A DNA stretch of 33,411 bases from the NCBI GenBank assembly GCA_964608495.1, contig CAZSOQ010000026.1:1-33411 (forward strand), in the 5' to 3' direction. Under the pieces are notes generated by a model. The model did not search any database and was not told the origin of the DNA. It saw nothing but the letters and a program-made list of their open reading frames with translations. Within the stretch, counting starts at the first letter, position 1, and each line of letters opens with the position of its first letter. Shown piece after piece: positions 26,067 through 33,411 of this stretch. Made by a program: the position numbers and the translations under genes. This DNA is from JAKORR01 sp964608495. GTDB taxonomy: Bacteria > Armatimonadota > Zipacnadia > Zipacnadales > FEN-943.

Positions 26067-26672
26067 ATGAGCGGCGAGTACATGGGTGCCCTGAGACTGC
26101 TGGAGGACCGGCTCTTCTGCCGCGGACTCGCGAGGGGTCTGTACAGGGCCTACGTGGCGGGCCTCGGGCTCACCGGCAACGAGCGAGTCCTCGAGGTCGG
26201 CTGCGGGTCGGGCGCTCTCAGCCGCTACCTCGCCGAGGCTCTGCTCGACGGCGGGGGACGTCTGACCTGCACCGACGTCTCCGAGGCCTGGGCCCGTCTG
26301 GCGCGCCGGAGCCTACGGCGCTTCCCTAACGCTGATCTCCTTGTCGGCCGGCTTCCCGAGCTGGGCCTGCCCGACACGTCCTTCGACGTCGCGGTTATCC
26401 ACATGATGCTGCACGACGTCGAGGCCGATGGACGCCCGGCACTGCTCGACGCCGTGGGCCGTGCCCTGAAGCCTACGGGCAGGCTCTTCCTGCGCGAGCC
26501 GACCAGCAAGAGCCACGGCCTGCCCACCGACGAGGTACGGCGGCTGCTGTCCCGGGCCGGGTTCGCCGAGCTCAGCTTCAGCCAGTACCGGCTCCTCGGG
26601 CTGAGACCCGTATACGCCGGCGTCTTCGGCAGGGCTGGCGGGGCCGCCGGAGCGCAAGAGGACACCCGCTGA
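26067..26672 (+). CDS. Class I SAM-dependent methyltransferase
   Basis: The protein has 201 residues. The plus frame is open far upstream, but ATG 26067, with GGGAGG at 26050-26055, starts where the sequence becomes protein-like (MSGEYMGALRLLEDRLFCRG). Motif I for S-adenosylmethionine binding is VLEVGCGSGALS at 41-52. The acidic residue after the second strand is in LTCTDVSE, a later motif is FDVAVIHMMLHDV, and LKPTGRLFLREP follows, as in Methyltransf_11/25-type cytoplasmic enzymes. The methyl acceptor cannot be predicted. It is followed after 88 bases by the isomerase-like gene on the same strand, so the two could be cotranscribed. No signal peptide is present. Confidence 0.82.
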   Translation: MSGEYMGALRLLEDRLFCRGLARGLYRAYVAGLGLTGNERVLEVGCGSGALSRYLAEALLDGGGRLTCTDVSEAWARLARRSLRRFPNADLLVGRLPELGLPDTSFDVAVIHMMLHDVEADGRPALLDAVGRALKPTGRLFLREPTSKSHGLPTDEVRRLLSRAGFAELSFSQYRLLGLRPVYAGVFGRAGGAAGAQEDTR

Positions 26673-26760
26673 CTCTCGTCGAACGCCTCCTCCACACTCC
26701 CTGCGCGCCTCACGGCCGCGGGGTGGTGGTCGCACAAGGCCTGGTCCTGGAGGGTCGCAA

Positions 26761-28164
26761 ATGCCGCCAACCACGCTCGGCATCATCCTGGGCAACCGCG
26801 GGTTCTTCCCCGATCATCTCCTGCACGACGCCCGTCGCCAGCTCCTCGACCTCTTCGGCCAGTTCGGCCTGCGCGCGGTGATCCTGGGCGAGGATCAGGG
26901 CAAGAAGGGTGGAGTCGAGACCTACGCCCACGCCCAGCAGTGCGCCGACCTCTTCCGCGCCGGCGACCTGGACGGCGTGCTCGTCTCGCTGCCCAACTTC
27001 GGCGACGAGCGCGCGGTGACCGACACGCTCAAGCTCGCCCGCCTCGACGTGCCGGTGCTCGTCCAGGCCTCCCCCGACGACCCGGCCCGCATGGACGTGG
27101 CGAACCGCCGCGATGCCTTCTGCGGCAAGCTCTCGGTCTGCAACAACCTGCGCCAAGCCAACATCCCCTTCTCGCTGACCACCAGGCACGTCGTGGCCCT
27201 CACTGACCCGTCCTTTGCCGCCGACCTCGAGCGCTTCGCTGCCGTCTGTCGCGTCGTCTCGGGCGTCCGCGGAGCCCGCCTCGGCGCGGTGGGTGCCCGA
27301 CCCGACGGCTTCAACACCGTGCGCTTCAGCGAGAAGATCCTCGAGGACCACGACATCAGCGTCTCCACCGTTGACCTGTCCGAGATCCTCGGCGCGGCCG
27401 AGAGGCTGGCCGACGATGACCCGCGCGTCGCCGCGGCCGCCCAGGCGCTCACGTCCTACGCCGACGCCCAGGGCGTGCCCCGGGCCTCGCTGCTGCTGAT
27501 GGCCAAGCTCGACGTGGCCCTCAACGAGTGGACCGCCTCGAAGGAGCTGGACGCCATCGCCGTACAGTGCTGGACGTCCATGCAGGAGAACTACGGCATC
27601 CAGCCCTGCGCGGTCATGAGCATGATGAGCGCGCGGCTCGTGCCCAGCGCCTGCGAGGTGGATGTCACGGGGGCCCTCGCGATGTACGCGCTGCAGCTCG
27701 CCTCACAGAGCCCCAGCGCGCTCATGGACTGGAACAACAACTACGGCGCGGACGACGACAAGTGCGTGCTCTTCCACTGCGGCAACTGGCCCGCCAGCTT
27801 CCTCGCCGACGCGAAGATCCGCCCGGGAGCGATCCTCGGTGCCACCCTCGGCGAGGAGCGCACCTGGGGCGCGCTCGAGGGCGCGGCCCTGCCCTGCGAC
27901 GTCACCTTCGCCCGCGCCAGCACCGACGACGCCGTGGGCATCCTCCGCGCCTACGTCGGTGAGGGCACCATCACGGACGATCCGTTGACCAGCTTCGGGA
28001 GCACCGCCGTGCTCCACGTGCCCGGCCTGCAGAGGTTACTGCGCTACCTTTGCGCCGAGGGCTTCGAGCATCACGTGGCCATCAACCGCTCCACCACCGC
28101 CGAAGTCTTGGAGGAGGCCCTGGGCCACTATCTCGGCTGGGAAGTCCACCGCCACGCGGGCTAG
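26761..28164 (+). CDS. L-fucose/L-arabinose isomerase family protein
   Basis: The protein has 467 residues. ATG 26761 has GGAGGG at 26749-26754. It is a soluble protein of the FucI/AraA-like family, which interconverts aldoses and ketoses with a metal ion. The N-terminal half has alternating strands and helices (TLGIILGNRGFFPDHLL, DGVLVSLPNFGDE, VPVLVQASPDD). The C-terminal half holds the metal-site candidates Glu299 (SACEVDVTGA) and Asp323 (MDWNNNYG), 24 residues apart as in E. coli FucI (Glu337 and Asp361). FHCGNWP contains His339, and His437-His438 (GFEHHVAI) would match the C-terminal ligand His. It is shorter than E. coli FucI (591 residues), as are other COG2407 proteins. The sugar could be fucose, another deoxysugar or a related aldose; a sulfatase gene 4.5 kb away makes a sulfated-glycan source attractive but unproven. 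Confidence 0.85.
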   Translation: MPPTTLGIILGNRGFFPDHLLHDARRQLLDLFGQFGLRAVILGEDQGKKGGVETYAHAQQCADLFRAGDLDGVLVSLPNFGDERAVTDTLKLARLDVPVLVQASPDDPARMDVANRRDAFCGKLSVCNNLRQANIPFSLTTRHVVALTDPSFAADLERFAAVCRVVSGVRGARLGAVGARPDGFNTVRFSEKILEDHDISVSTVDLSEILGAAERLADDDPRVAAAAQALTSYADAQGVPRASLLLMAKLDVALNEWTASKELDAIAVQCWTSMQENYGIQPCAVMSMMSARLVPSACEVDVTGALAMYALQLASQSPSALMDWNNNYGADDDKCVLFHCGNWPASFLADAKIRPGAILGATLGEERTWGALEGAALPCDVTFARASTDDAVGILRAYVGEGTITDDPLTSFGSTAVLHVPGLQRLLRYLCAEGFEHHVAINRSTTAEVLEEALGHYLGWEVHRHAG

Positions 28165-28204
28165 CCGCCGCAGCACCCTGGCCCTGCGTCTCCGCCGTCG
28201 CCCC

Positions 28205-29137
28205 TCACACGGCGCCGTCGCGCCGCGCCGGCGCCTCGTTGAGCTTCCAGCGCGCCCGCTCGATCAGTGGCGTGCTAAAGCGCGCCTCGATCCGCCCGGC
28301 CTTCTCCAGGTGGTCCAGGCACGCCCGCAGGCACCCGCGCCCCACGCACACCGCCAGGTGCCTGAACCGGTGCTTGCAGAACTCGTTGTAGCTCGGCTCC
28401 GCGCCCTCCGCCTCCGTGCCGTTCCAGAAGGGCGAGAACCGCGGGTCGCGTCCGGCGTGTACCCGAGCGCAGGCCCCGGTGTCCAGCGGCGCGTGGGCGA
28501 ATTCCCGCCCCTCGATGCTCAGCCTTACCTCCCGCGTCTCCCCTATCGCCCCCGCCTCGCACTCCTGCACACACGCCCCGCACCCGTCGCAGACCTCTCC
28601 CTCGAACAGCGGCGTGGCCTCCAGCTCGGCGTCGGTGAACACCGCGAACACCCGCTGCCGCGGGCCGAACTGGGGCGTCAGCACCAGCTTCGAGTGCCCC
28701 AGCTCGCCCAGCCCCGCCGCCACACCGATCACCCGCAGCGACACCATCCCGTCGGGCCCCCAGGGCTGCTCCTCGCGCACCTGTCGCCCGCTGTGCGAGT
28801 GGAAGGGGTTGTGCACCGGCACGCTGGTGTAGCCCTCCGCTTCCAGCGCGAAGACGATCGCTCGCAGCACCTGCGTCGCCAGCACCTCGTTGAGGTACCA
28901 GTACGAGTCGCAGTTGTACGCCTGCCAGTAGCAGCCCTCCTCCACCGCCTTCAGGGCCCCGCGCGGCTGCCGCAGCGCGATGGCTATCACCGTCCGCGTC
29001 TGGGGAAGGATCGTGTGGGGGTGCAGCTCCGGCGGCGCTGCGTCGAAGCGGCTGATCGGCGCGAAACCCACCAGATCGGCCCCCGCCGCCAGCGCCGTCT
29101 GCCTCACGCATTCCGTCAGTGCGTTCACTCGTGTCAC
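28205..29137 (-). CDS. QueG-like 4Fe-4S protein (epoxyqueuosine-reductase family relative)
   Basis: The protein has 310 residues. GTG 29137 lies almost on top of the GAGGAG site; the in-frame GTG at 29128 is ten bases from it and may be the true start. The N-terminal part (LAAGADLVGFAPISRF, TRTVIAIALRQP) resembles the DUF1730-type domain of epoxyqueuosine reductase QueG. One classical cluster motif, C183-xx-C-xx-C-xxx-C193 (CDGCGACVQECEAGAI), is present. A second cysteine set is C254, C264, C269 and C273, with unusual spacing (x9, x4, x3), in place of a second CxxCxxC. QueG itself uses cobalamin and two 4Fe-4S clusters in tRNA modification; proteins of this shorter type are widespread in anaerobes and uncharacterised. 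A role as electron donor or reductive activator is inferred. It is convergent with the isomerase gene (40-base gap) and divergent from the LamG gene. Confidence 0.78.
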   Translation of the reverse strand: MTRVNALTECVRQTALAAGADLVGFAPISRFDAAPPELHPHTILPQTRTVIAIALRQPRGALKAVEEGCYWQAYNCDSYWYLNEVLATQVLRAIVFALEAEGYTSVPVHNPFHSHSGRQVREEQPWGPDGMVSLRVIGVAAGLGELGHSKLVLTPQFGPRQRVFAVFTDAELEATPLFEGEVCDGCGACVQECEAGAIGETREVRLSIEGREFAHAPLDTGACARVHAGRDPRFSPFWNGTEAEGAEPSYNEFCKHRFRHLAVCVGRGCLRACLDHLEKAGRIEARFSTPLIERARWKLNEAPARRDGAV

Positions 29138-29232
29138 GCTCCTCGGGGTACCCGGGCGCGCCCTGCGCGCCCGCCGCCGCGACTCTACTCATCGCCCGCC
29201 GCGCCGTAAAGCCCGCGCGAGCGCCGGACCCC

Positions 29233-29282
29233 CTTGCCCTGCGCAAGACCCGACCGCCCTGCACGCCCGCAGGCCTTGCGCA
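29233..29282. promoter_or_regulatory. Inverted repeat in a divergent intergenic region, possible operator
   Basis: TGCGCAAG at 29240-29247 and CTTGCGCA at 29275-29282 are perfect 8-base inverted copies 27 bases apart. A third half-copy, CTTGC at 29233-29237, forms a smaller palindrome with the first arm. They lie between the divergent QueG-like gene and the LamG gene. The three-fold occurrence suggests a protein-binding site, but this may be chance. The rest of the 257-base region shows nothing I can name. Confidence 0.3.
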
Positions 29283-29394
29283 CATCCGCCTCAACTGCGA
29301 CCATGCCACAGCGGGGCGCAGGATCAGGGGCGCCCACCAGCCGTGCGGCGCCGCCCCTGTCAGCCCCACACGATCACGGTCGCGGAGGCAGACG

Positions 29395-32300
29395 ATGCTC
29401 CAGCTTCCAGCCGCCGAGAGCCTGTCGTTCCTGATCGCGGGCCTGCTGATCGGCCTCGCCCTCCAGGCCCCCGCCGTGGCGCAGCCCGTCAAGGTGTCTC
29501 CGGCGGCCTGCGTGCCGCGCACCGAGGACCACACCTTCCTCTGGTGGGCGGACGGCTTCCGCGGCCGGTCCCCCGACGGCCGGTGGCTGCGCTGCATCCA
29601 GACCGGCCACTACGCCCTCGCGATGGATGTCGAGCGCATGAAGATCACGAACCTGGGCCCCGTCGCCCGCCCGCTGCCCTACGGCGAGGCGGTGGCCCAG
29701 GACAACGGCGTCGTGCTCGCCCTGCCGCCGGCCGACCTCGGCCTCGCCATCACGGTTGACGGCGCCGAGTACCGCTGTGTTCGCGGAGGCGCGCCCACGG
29801 CCCATGCCGGCCCTCGCCTGGTCGAGGGCGGCCGGTTCCTCCAGCGCGCCGACATCACGGATCTTGTCTTCGAGAACGGCGAGGGCAAGAGCCTGGACGC
29901 GGACGCGCGGTTCGAGATGGTCGCCTGGCCCGACCGCCTGACCTTGCTGCTCGAGGCCACCCCGGCGCGCCTGGAGCCTGCCCCGGGCCCATCCTTCGGT
30001 CGGGTCGGCGGAGGCTACTACTTCGACGGCACTAACCACATCGAGGTGCCCCCCGCTCCCGAGCTGGCCCCCGAGCAGCTCACCCTCGCCCTGTGGGTCT
30101 ACGTCCCCGAGGGGCCACCAGCCACGCGGCACTACCCCTGGCTCGTGTGCGCCAACGGTCACGAGTGGGCCGACGGCCACTACGGCCTCGCGCTCATCAA
30201 CAACGTGCCGGCGGCCTTCCTCAACATCGGCGGAGGTCGGGAGAACGTGCACACTGTCTCGGCCAAGGATCCGCGCCATGCCAGGCCCCTGGGCGACGAG
30301 GCCCTCAAGCGCGAGCAGTGGCACCACCTGGCCCTGACCTACGACGGCGCCGACCTGCGGCTGTACGTGGACGGCGAGGAGCGCGCCAGCGCCCACGTCG
30401 CCACGCCGCGCAACTCCGTGCCCGGCCCCATCGCCCTCGGCCGGCGACAGGACAACTCGGGCGACGGCTACCACTTCCGCGGGGCCATGGACGAGGTGCG
30501 CCTGTACAGCCGGGCCCTCACGCCCGACGAGGTCAAGGCCCTGGCCGGGGCCCCCGAGGCCGTCAAGCCCGATCCGGCCCTCGTCCGGGAGTGGTGCTTC
30601 GACCCCGGCGGCCTCGCCGCGACCGAGCGCCCCAGCGGCGAATGGCGCAACGCCTCCATGACCCTCAGCCTGCGGGTCGGCGATGAGACCCTTGCGGACC
30701 AGATGACGCTCCAGCCCGATGAAGCCTGGACGCGCGGCGACGTCCGCCAGGTCGCCCTCAGCCTGCGGCCGGGCTCCCGCCAGGTGCGGATCGCCGACGA
30801 GCCCAGCCCCGTCAAGGTCGCCGCGAGCGCTTTTCGAGACCGCTCGCCGCGGCCCGTCGAGTACGACGCGCTGCGCGACTGGTACCGCCTTGATCTGGAC
30901 GGCCTGGAGCCCGACGGCCAGGGCAACGACAGCCTCGAGCGGGTCAGGGTCACCCTCACCAATCCCGACTCGCGCGAGCGCACCGTGCATCTGCTCTTCG
31001 ACAAGAACGGGTCGGGCATCCGCGTGCGCGGCGTCCAGGCCCTGACGGGAATGTCGCCCCTGCTGCGCGACCTCCACGGCGACCCCGCCGGCATCCCGGT
31101 CCAGATCAGCAAGAACTGGCATCGCCAGCCCGACCGCGACCTGCTCTACCAGGGCCCGTGGCTCCACGGCTTCACCTTGCTCCACCTGCCGCCCCGGTCC
31201 GAGGTGGACCTGGAGTTCGACCTCGCCTACGCCCACTGGGGCGGCGTTGCCGCGGCATCCCATGCCCAGCTCTGCCTGATAGGCTGGGGCAGCAACCAGC
31301 TCTGGGACCAGTCGGCCATCGGCGCTTGGGGTGAGAGCATCTGCTACGAGCCCGACCAGGCCCAGGCCGAGTGCGCGGTGCTGGACGTCCGCCCGCTCCT
31401 GGTCCACCAGATGGGCCGCGACGAGCCGGTCAAGTGGTGCTGGACGAACAACGTGGGCGGCGGCGACTTCTTCCGCTACTTCGACGCCGAGGGACGCCGC
31501 CAGTACCCCGCGCGCATGAAAACCGCCTACCTCCGTCAGGGCCCGAACCTGACCGAGGTGACCTACGCCGGGCGCAGCGCCGACGGCAAGCTAGAGCACC
31601 GCGCCACGGTCAGCATCTACCGCACCGACGACCTCACGCGCGGCATCTACCGCCTCCGGCTGGACGTGAGGCAGCCCACCGACTTCAAGCGCCTCGTCTT
31701 CTTCCAGATCGGCGCCGACACCTACAGCTACACCGGCGAGCGCAAGATGGCCCTTGGCAACGAGGATGGCCTCGCCCGCGAGTGGGACACGCAGTGGGGC
31801 GGCGACGCGTACAAGACCCCCAGGATGGAGCTTGTGGGACGCGTGCCCTGGGTGTCCCTGCACGACGCCGTCTCGCGCGACAAGTCCAGGGCCGGGGCGT
31901 GGGCCAACCGCGGGGCCGTCCTGCGCCACTGGGACGCGCGTCTGGGCGGTCGGCCCGCCGCGCCGTGGGTCGCCGAACACGGGGTGAAGGCCCGCGGCGA
32001 GGACACGTCGCTCGTGGACTTCCTTCCGCCCCCGGGCCTAGAGCGGCTGGTGCCCGGCGACTACGTCGAGGCGACCTTCGAGCACGTCATCATGCCCCAG
32101 TACGCCCGCGACTACTACGGGCCCAACGAGAACCTCCGGGCGGCTCTGACGCGCGACGAGAACACGTGGCGCCTGATCCACCGCGAGGCCGTGGGCAACG
32201 ACGTGGCCGTGCAGGTGTCCGAGGGAGTGCTGGAGCGCGACCTACCGATCCGCGTCCGTGCCGCCGAGGGCCGCCGCGCGCGGTTCACCGTGGCCGGCGG

Positions 32301-32541
32301 GCTGGGGTACGTGCCGATCACGCTCAGCGGGCTGTCGGGCTATACCGACCCGGTGCTAGAGATGCGCGAGGGGGAAGGGCCGTGGCGCCGGGTGGATCAG
32401 GCTGTCCACGGCGGGGACTTCTGGCAGGCCGACTACGACCCCGCGGACCGCAGTTGGGAGCTGACCTACACGGTTCCCCTCGACACGCCGGGCGAGGCCA
32501 GGCAGACGCGGGAGTTCAGGTTCCGGCTGGGCGCCAGGTAA
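29395..32541 (+). CDS. Giant secreted protein with LamG/concanavalin-type domain
   Basis: The protein has 1048 residues. ATG 29395 has GGAGG (29384-29388) six bases upstream and begins a signal peptide (FLIAGLLIGLALQAPAVAQP). Residues about 30-190 are beta-rich and include THPW-like TFLWWADGFRGRSPDGRW. Residues about 200-385 are a LamG domain: GGGYYFDGTNHIEVPPAP, LTLALWVYVPEGP, QWHHLALTYDGADLRLYVDG, GAMDEVRLYSRALTPDE. From about 400 to the end are further beta-sandwich regions with aromatic clusters (DYVEATFEHVIMPQYARDYY), and no catalytic signature I know. LamG domains usually bind carbohydrate or act as spacers in exported enzymes. It may be a binding protein or an enzyme of a new family, acting outside the cytoplasm. 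Downstream, it converges with the sulfatase gene across 97 bases. Confidence 0.72.
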   Translation: MLQLPAAESLSFLIAGLLIGLALQAPAVAQPVKVSPAACVPRTEDHTFLWWADGFRGRSPDGRWLRCIQTGHYALAMDVERMKITNLGPVARPLPYGEAVAQDNGVVLALPPADLGLAITVDGAEYRCVRGGAPTAHAGPRLVEGGRFLQRADITDLVFENGEGKSLDADARFEMVAWPDRLTLLLEATPARLEPAPGPSFGRVGGGYYFDGTNHIEVPPAPELAPEQLTLALWVYVPEGPPATRHYPWLVCANGHEWADGHYGLALINNVPAAFLNIGGGRENVHTVSAKDPRHARPLGDEALKREQWHHLALTYDGADLRLYVDGEERASAHVATPRNSVPGPIALGRRQDNSGDGYHFRGAMDEVRLYSRALTPDEVKALAGAPEAVKPDPALVREWCFDPGGLAATERPSGEWRNASMTLSLRVGDETLADQMTLQPDEAWTRGDVRQVALSLRPGSRQVRIADEPSPVKVAASAFRDRSPRPVEYDALRDWYRLDLDGLEPDGQGNDSLERVRVTLTNPDSRERTVHLLFDKNGSGIRVRGVQALTGMSPLLRDLHGDPAGIPVQISKNWHRQPDRDLLYQGPWLHGFTLLHLPPRSEVDLEFDLAYAHWGGVAAASHAQLCLIGWGSNQLWDQSAIGAWGESICYEPDQAQAECAVLDVRPLLVHQMGRDEPVKWCWTNNVGGGDFFRYFDAEGRRQYPARMKTAYLRQGPNLTEVTYAGRSADGKLEHRATVSIYRTDDLTRGIYRLRLDVRQPTDFKRLVFFQIGADTYSYTGERKMALGNEDGLAREWDTQWGGDAYKTPRMELVGRVPWVSLHDAVSRDKSRAGAWANRGAVLRHWDARLGGRPAAPWVAEHGVKARGEDTSLVDFLPPPGLERLVPGDYVEATFEHVIMPQYARDYYGPNENLRAALTRDENTWRLIHREAVGNDVAVQVSEGVLERDLPIRVRAAEGRRARFTVAGGLGYVPITLSGLSGYTDPVLEMREGEGPWRRVDQAVHGGDFWQADYDPADRSWELTYTVPLDTPGEARQTREFRFRLGAR

Positions 32542-32638
32542 GACCGCTTCTCTCCCCGCGCCCTGCCGCCGGCCCCCACAGCACCGTCGGCGCTGAATCC
32601 CCGTCTCACACATCACTCGCCCCTGCCCCACCACCGCC

Positions 32639-33411
32639 CTACTCGCCCGACAGCCGCACGTACACATAGTATGCGCCGACCACCAGCTCCCCGCCGTCGG
32701 TCAGCCACGTCTGCAGGTGCGCCGGTCCCTCCTCGAGCTCGACCTCGAACCTGGCCGCCGCGTCCGTCTCGCCGATCTCCACCGTATACTCACTCTCGCG
32801 GATCTTCAGCACCGCCCGCGTGAGCGGCAGGGCCTTCCCGCCCGTATACAGGCTCCAGTCGCGCTCGGCGATCCACTCCCGCCGCCACTCGACGTCATCG
32901 CCCTCCACCCCGGCCACCAGCGGCCGATCCACCTCCCGCGGCCACCGCCGAAGCTCGATCTCGTACCGCCCGGCCTTCTCCACCACCACCTCCCAGTACC
33001 CGTTGGCGATCATCGCCTGCCGTATGAACCCCTGGTGCCACGGGCAGCTACAGTCCTCGTTGCGCCAGTCGTGGCAGGTCAGCCACGTCTCCCTCGCCGG
33101 GTCCGCCCCCAGCGAGATCGGTATCTCCTCCTCGAACTGCTCGGACACGATCTCCCACCACTTCTCGTATTCCTCGCGCAGCGCCTCGACCACGTCCGGG
33201 TGCTCGCCCGCCACATCGTGCCGCTGCTCCCGATCGGCGTTGATGTCGTACAGCTCCTTCCCGTTGATCAGCCGCCACCGGGCCGTCATCACGCTGCTCT
33301 GCCGCCACTTCACCGGGTTCGTCAGCCGCTGCGAGTCCGTCACCATCGCCCGGTCCTCCCAGCCCTCCCTTTGCCCCCGCAGCAGCGGCGCCACGCTCTT
33401 CCCGTGGAAGG
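32639..33411 (-). CDS. Arylsulfatase, C-terminal part (5' end beyond the window)
   Basis: The frame is open at the right edge of the window (FHGKSVAPLLRG), so the N-terminal catalytic part, with the formylglycine Cys/Ser site, is outside. About 257 residues are visible. The segment NPVKWRQSSVMTARWRLING, then KELYDINADREQRHDVAGEH, then HPDVVEALREEYEKWWEIV, is the standard end of type I sulfatases (alkaline-phosphatase superfamily), where the conserved LYD..D...-D...P region closes the fold. It continues for about 165 further residues (HDWRNEDCSCPWHQGFIRQA, GYWEVVVEKAGRYEIELRRW, AHLQTWLTDGG), a beta-sandwich extension seen in many planctomycete-type sulfatases. Sulfatases remove sulfate esters from glycans or other esters, usually after export. 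The substrate cannot be read from this part. Confidence 0.85.
   Translation of the reverse strand, partial: FHGKSVAPLLRGQREGWEDRAMVTDSQRLTNPVKWRQSSVMTARWRLINGKELYDINADREQRHDVAGEHPDVVEALREEYEKWWEIVSEQFEEEIPISLGADPARETWLTCHDWRNEDCSCPWHQGFIRQAMIANGYWEVVVEKAGRYEIELRRWPREVDRPLVAGVEGDDVEWRREWIAERDWSLYTGGKALPLTRAVLKIRESEYTVEIGETDAAARFEVELEEGPAHLQTWLTDGGELVVGAYYVYVRLSGE

Noticed and set aside
29374..31407. A 677-codon minus-strand open frame opposite the LamG gene
   Set aside because: Antisense shadow of a clear LamG coding sequence, with no supporting start signal.
1..33411. CRISPR array, tRNA, rRNA, transposase or phage genes
   Set aside because: No regularly spaced repeats, cloverleaf-like sequence, rRNA-like segment or mobile-element protein was seen on either strand by eye.

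Overview
This window is GC-rich bacterial DNA (third codon positions are almost all G or C) that is dominated by very large exported proteins. At least eight gene products begin with a signal peptide or hydrophobic leader, and most are built from beta-sandwich (jelly-roll, LamG, CBM9-like) modules joined to enzyme-like domains. The combination of a GxGYxYP protein, a GH123/DUF6067-like protein, (alpha/alpha)6-barrel-like proteins, a parallel beta-helix protein, a sulfatase, an L-fucose-isomerase-like enzyme and a URO-D-like protein suggests a polysaccharide degrader of the Planctomycetota / Armatimonadota / Verrucomicrobiota-Lentisphaerota type. No rRNA, ribosomal protein or other phylogenetic marker is present, so the phylum stays an inference. 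No tRNA, rRNA, CRISPR array, transposase or phage gene was seen.

Layout. 1-1416: a promoter candidate and a URO-D-superfamily protein. 1417-1728: a gap with three GC-rich hairpins. 1729-4689: a secreted GxGYxYP-family protein. 4716-6983 (minus): a secreted parallel beta-helix protein whose 3' end is broken by several single-base frameshifts and runs into a decayed coding remnant. 7347-8069 (minus): a small exported protein. 8517-12149 (plus): a 1210-residue multidomain secreted protein. 12213-25838 (minus): four consecutive giant secreted proteins (976, 1262, 1270 and 972 residues) with gaps of only 31-80 bp, read as one operon. 26067-28164 (plus): a SAM methyltransferase and an L-fucose/arabinose-isomerase-like enzyme. 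28205-29137 (minus): a QueG-like iron-sulfur protein. 29395-32541 (plus): a secreted LamG protein. 32639 to the right edge (minus): the C-terminal part of an arylsulfatase.

How the genes may work together (inference). The exported proteins look like an extracellular or periplasmic set that binds, desulfates and cleaves a complex, probably sulfated and deoxysugar-containing glycan. The cytoplasmic isomerase-like enzyme would take a released sugar into central metabolism. The URO-D-like, methyltransferase and iron-sulfur proteins could handle a one-carbon or methyl group. No transporter, SusC/SusD pair or regulator is in the window, so any such locus is incomplete here. The most novel material is the four-gene minus-strand operon, including a PHP-like domain that has lost its metal-binding histidines, and the frameshifted remnant at 4.7-5.4 kb.
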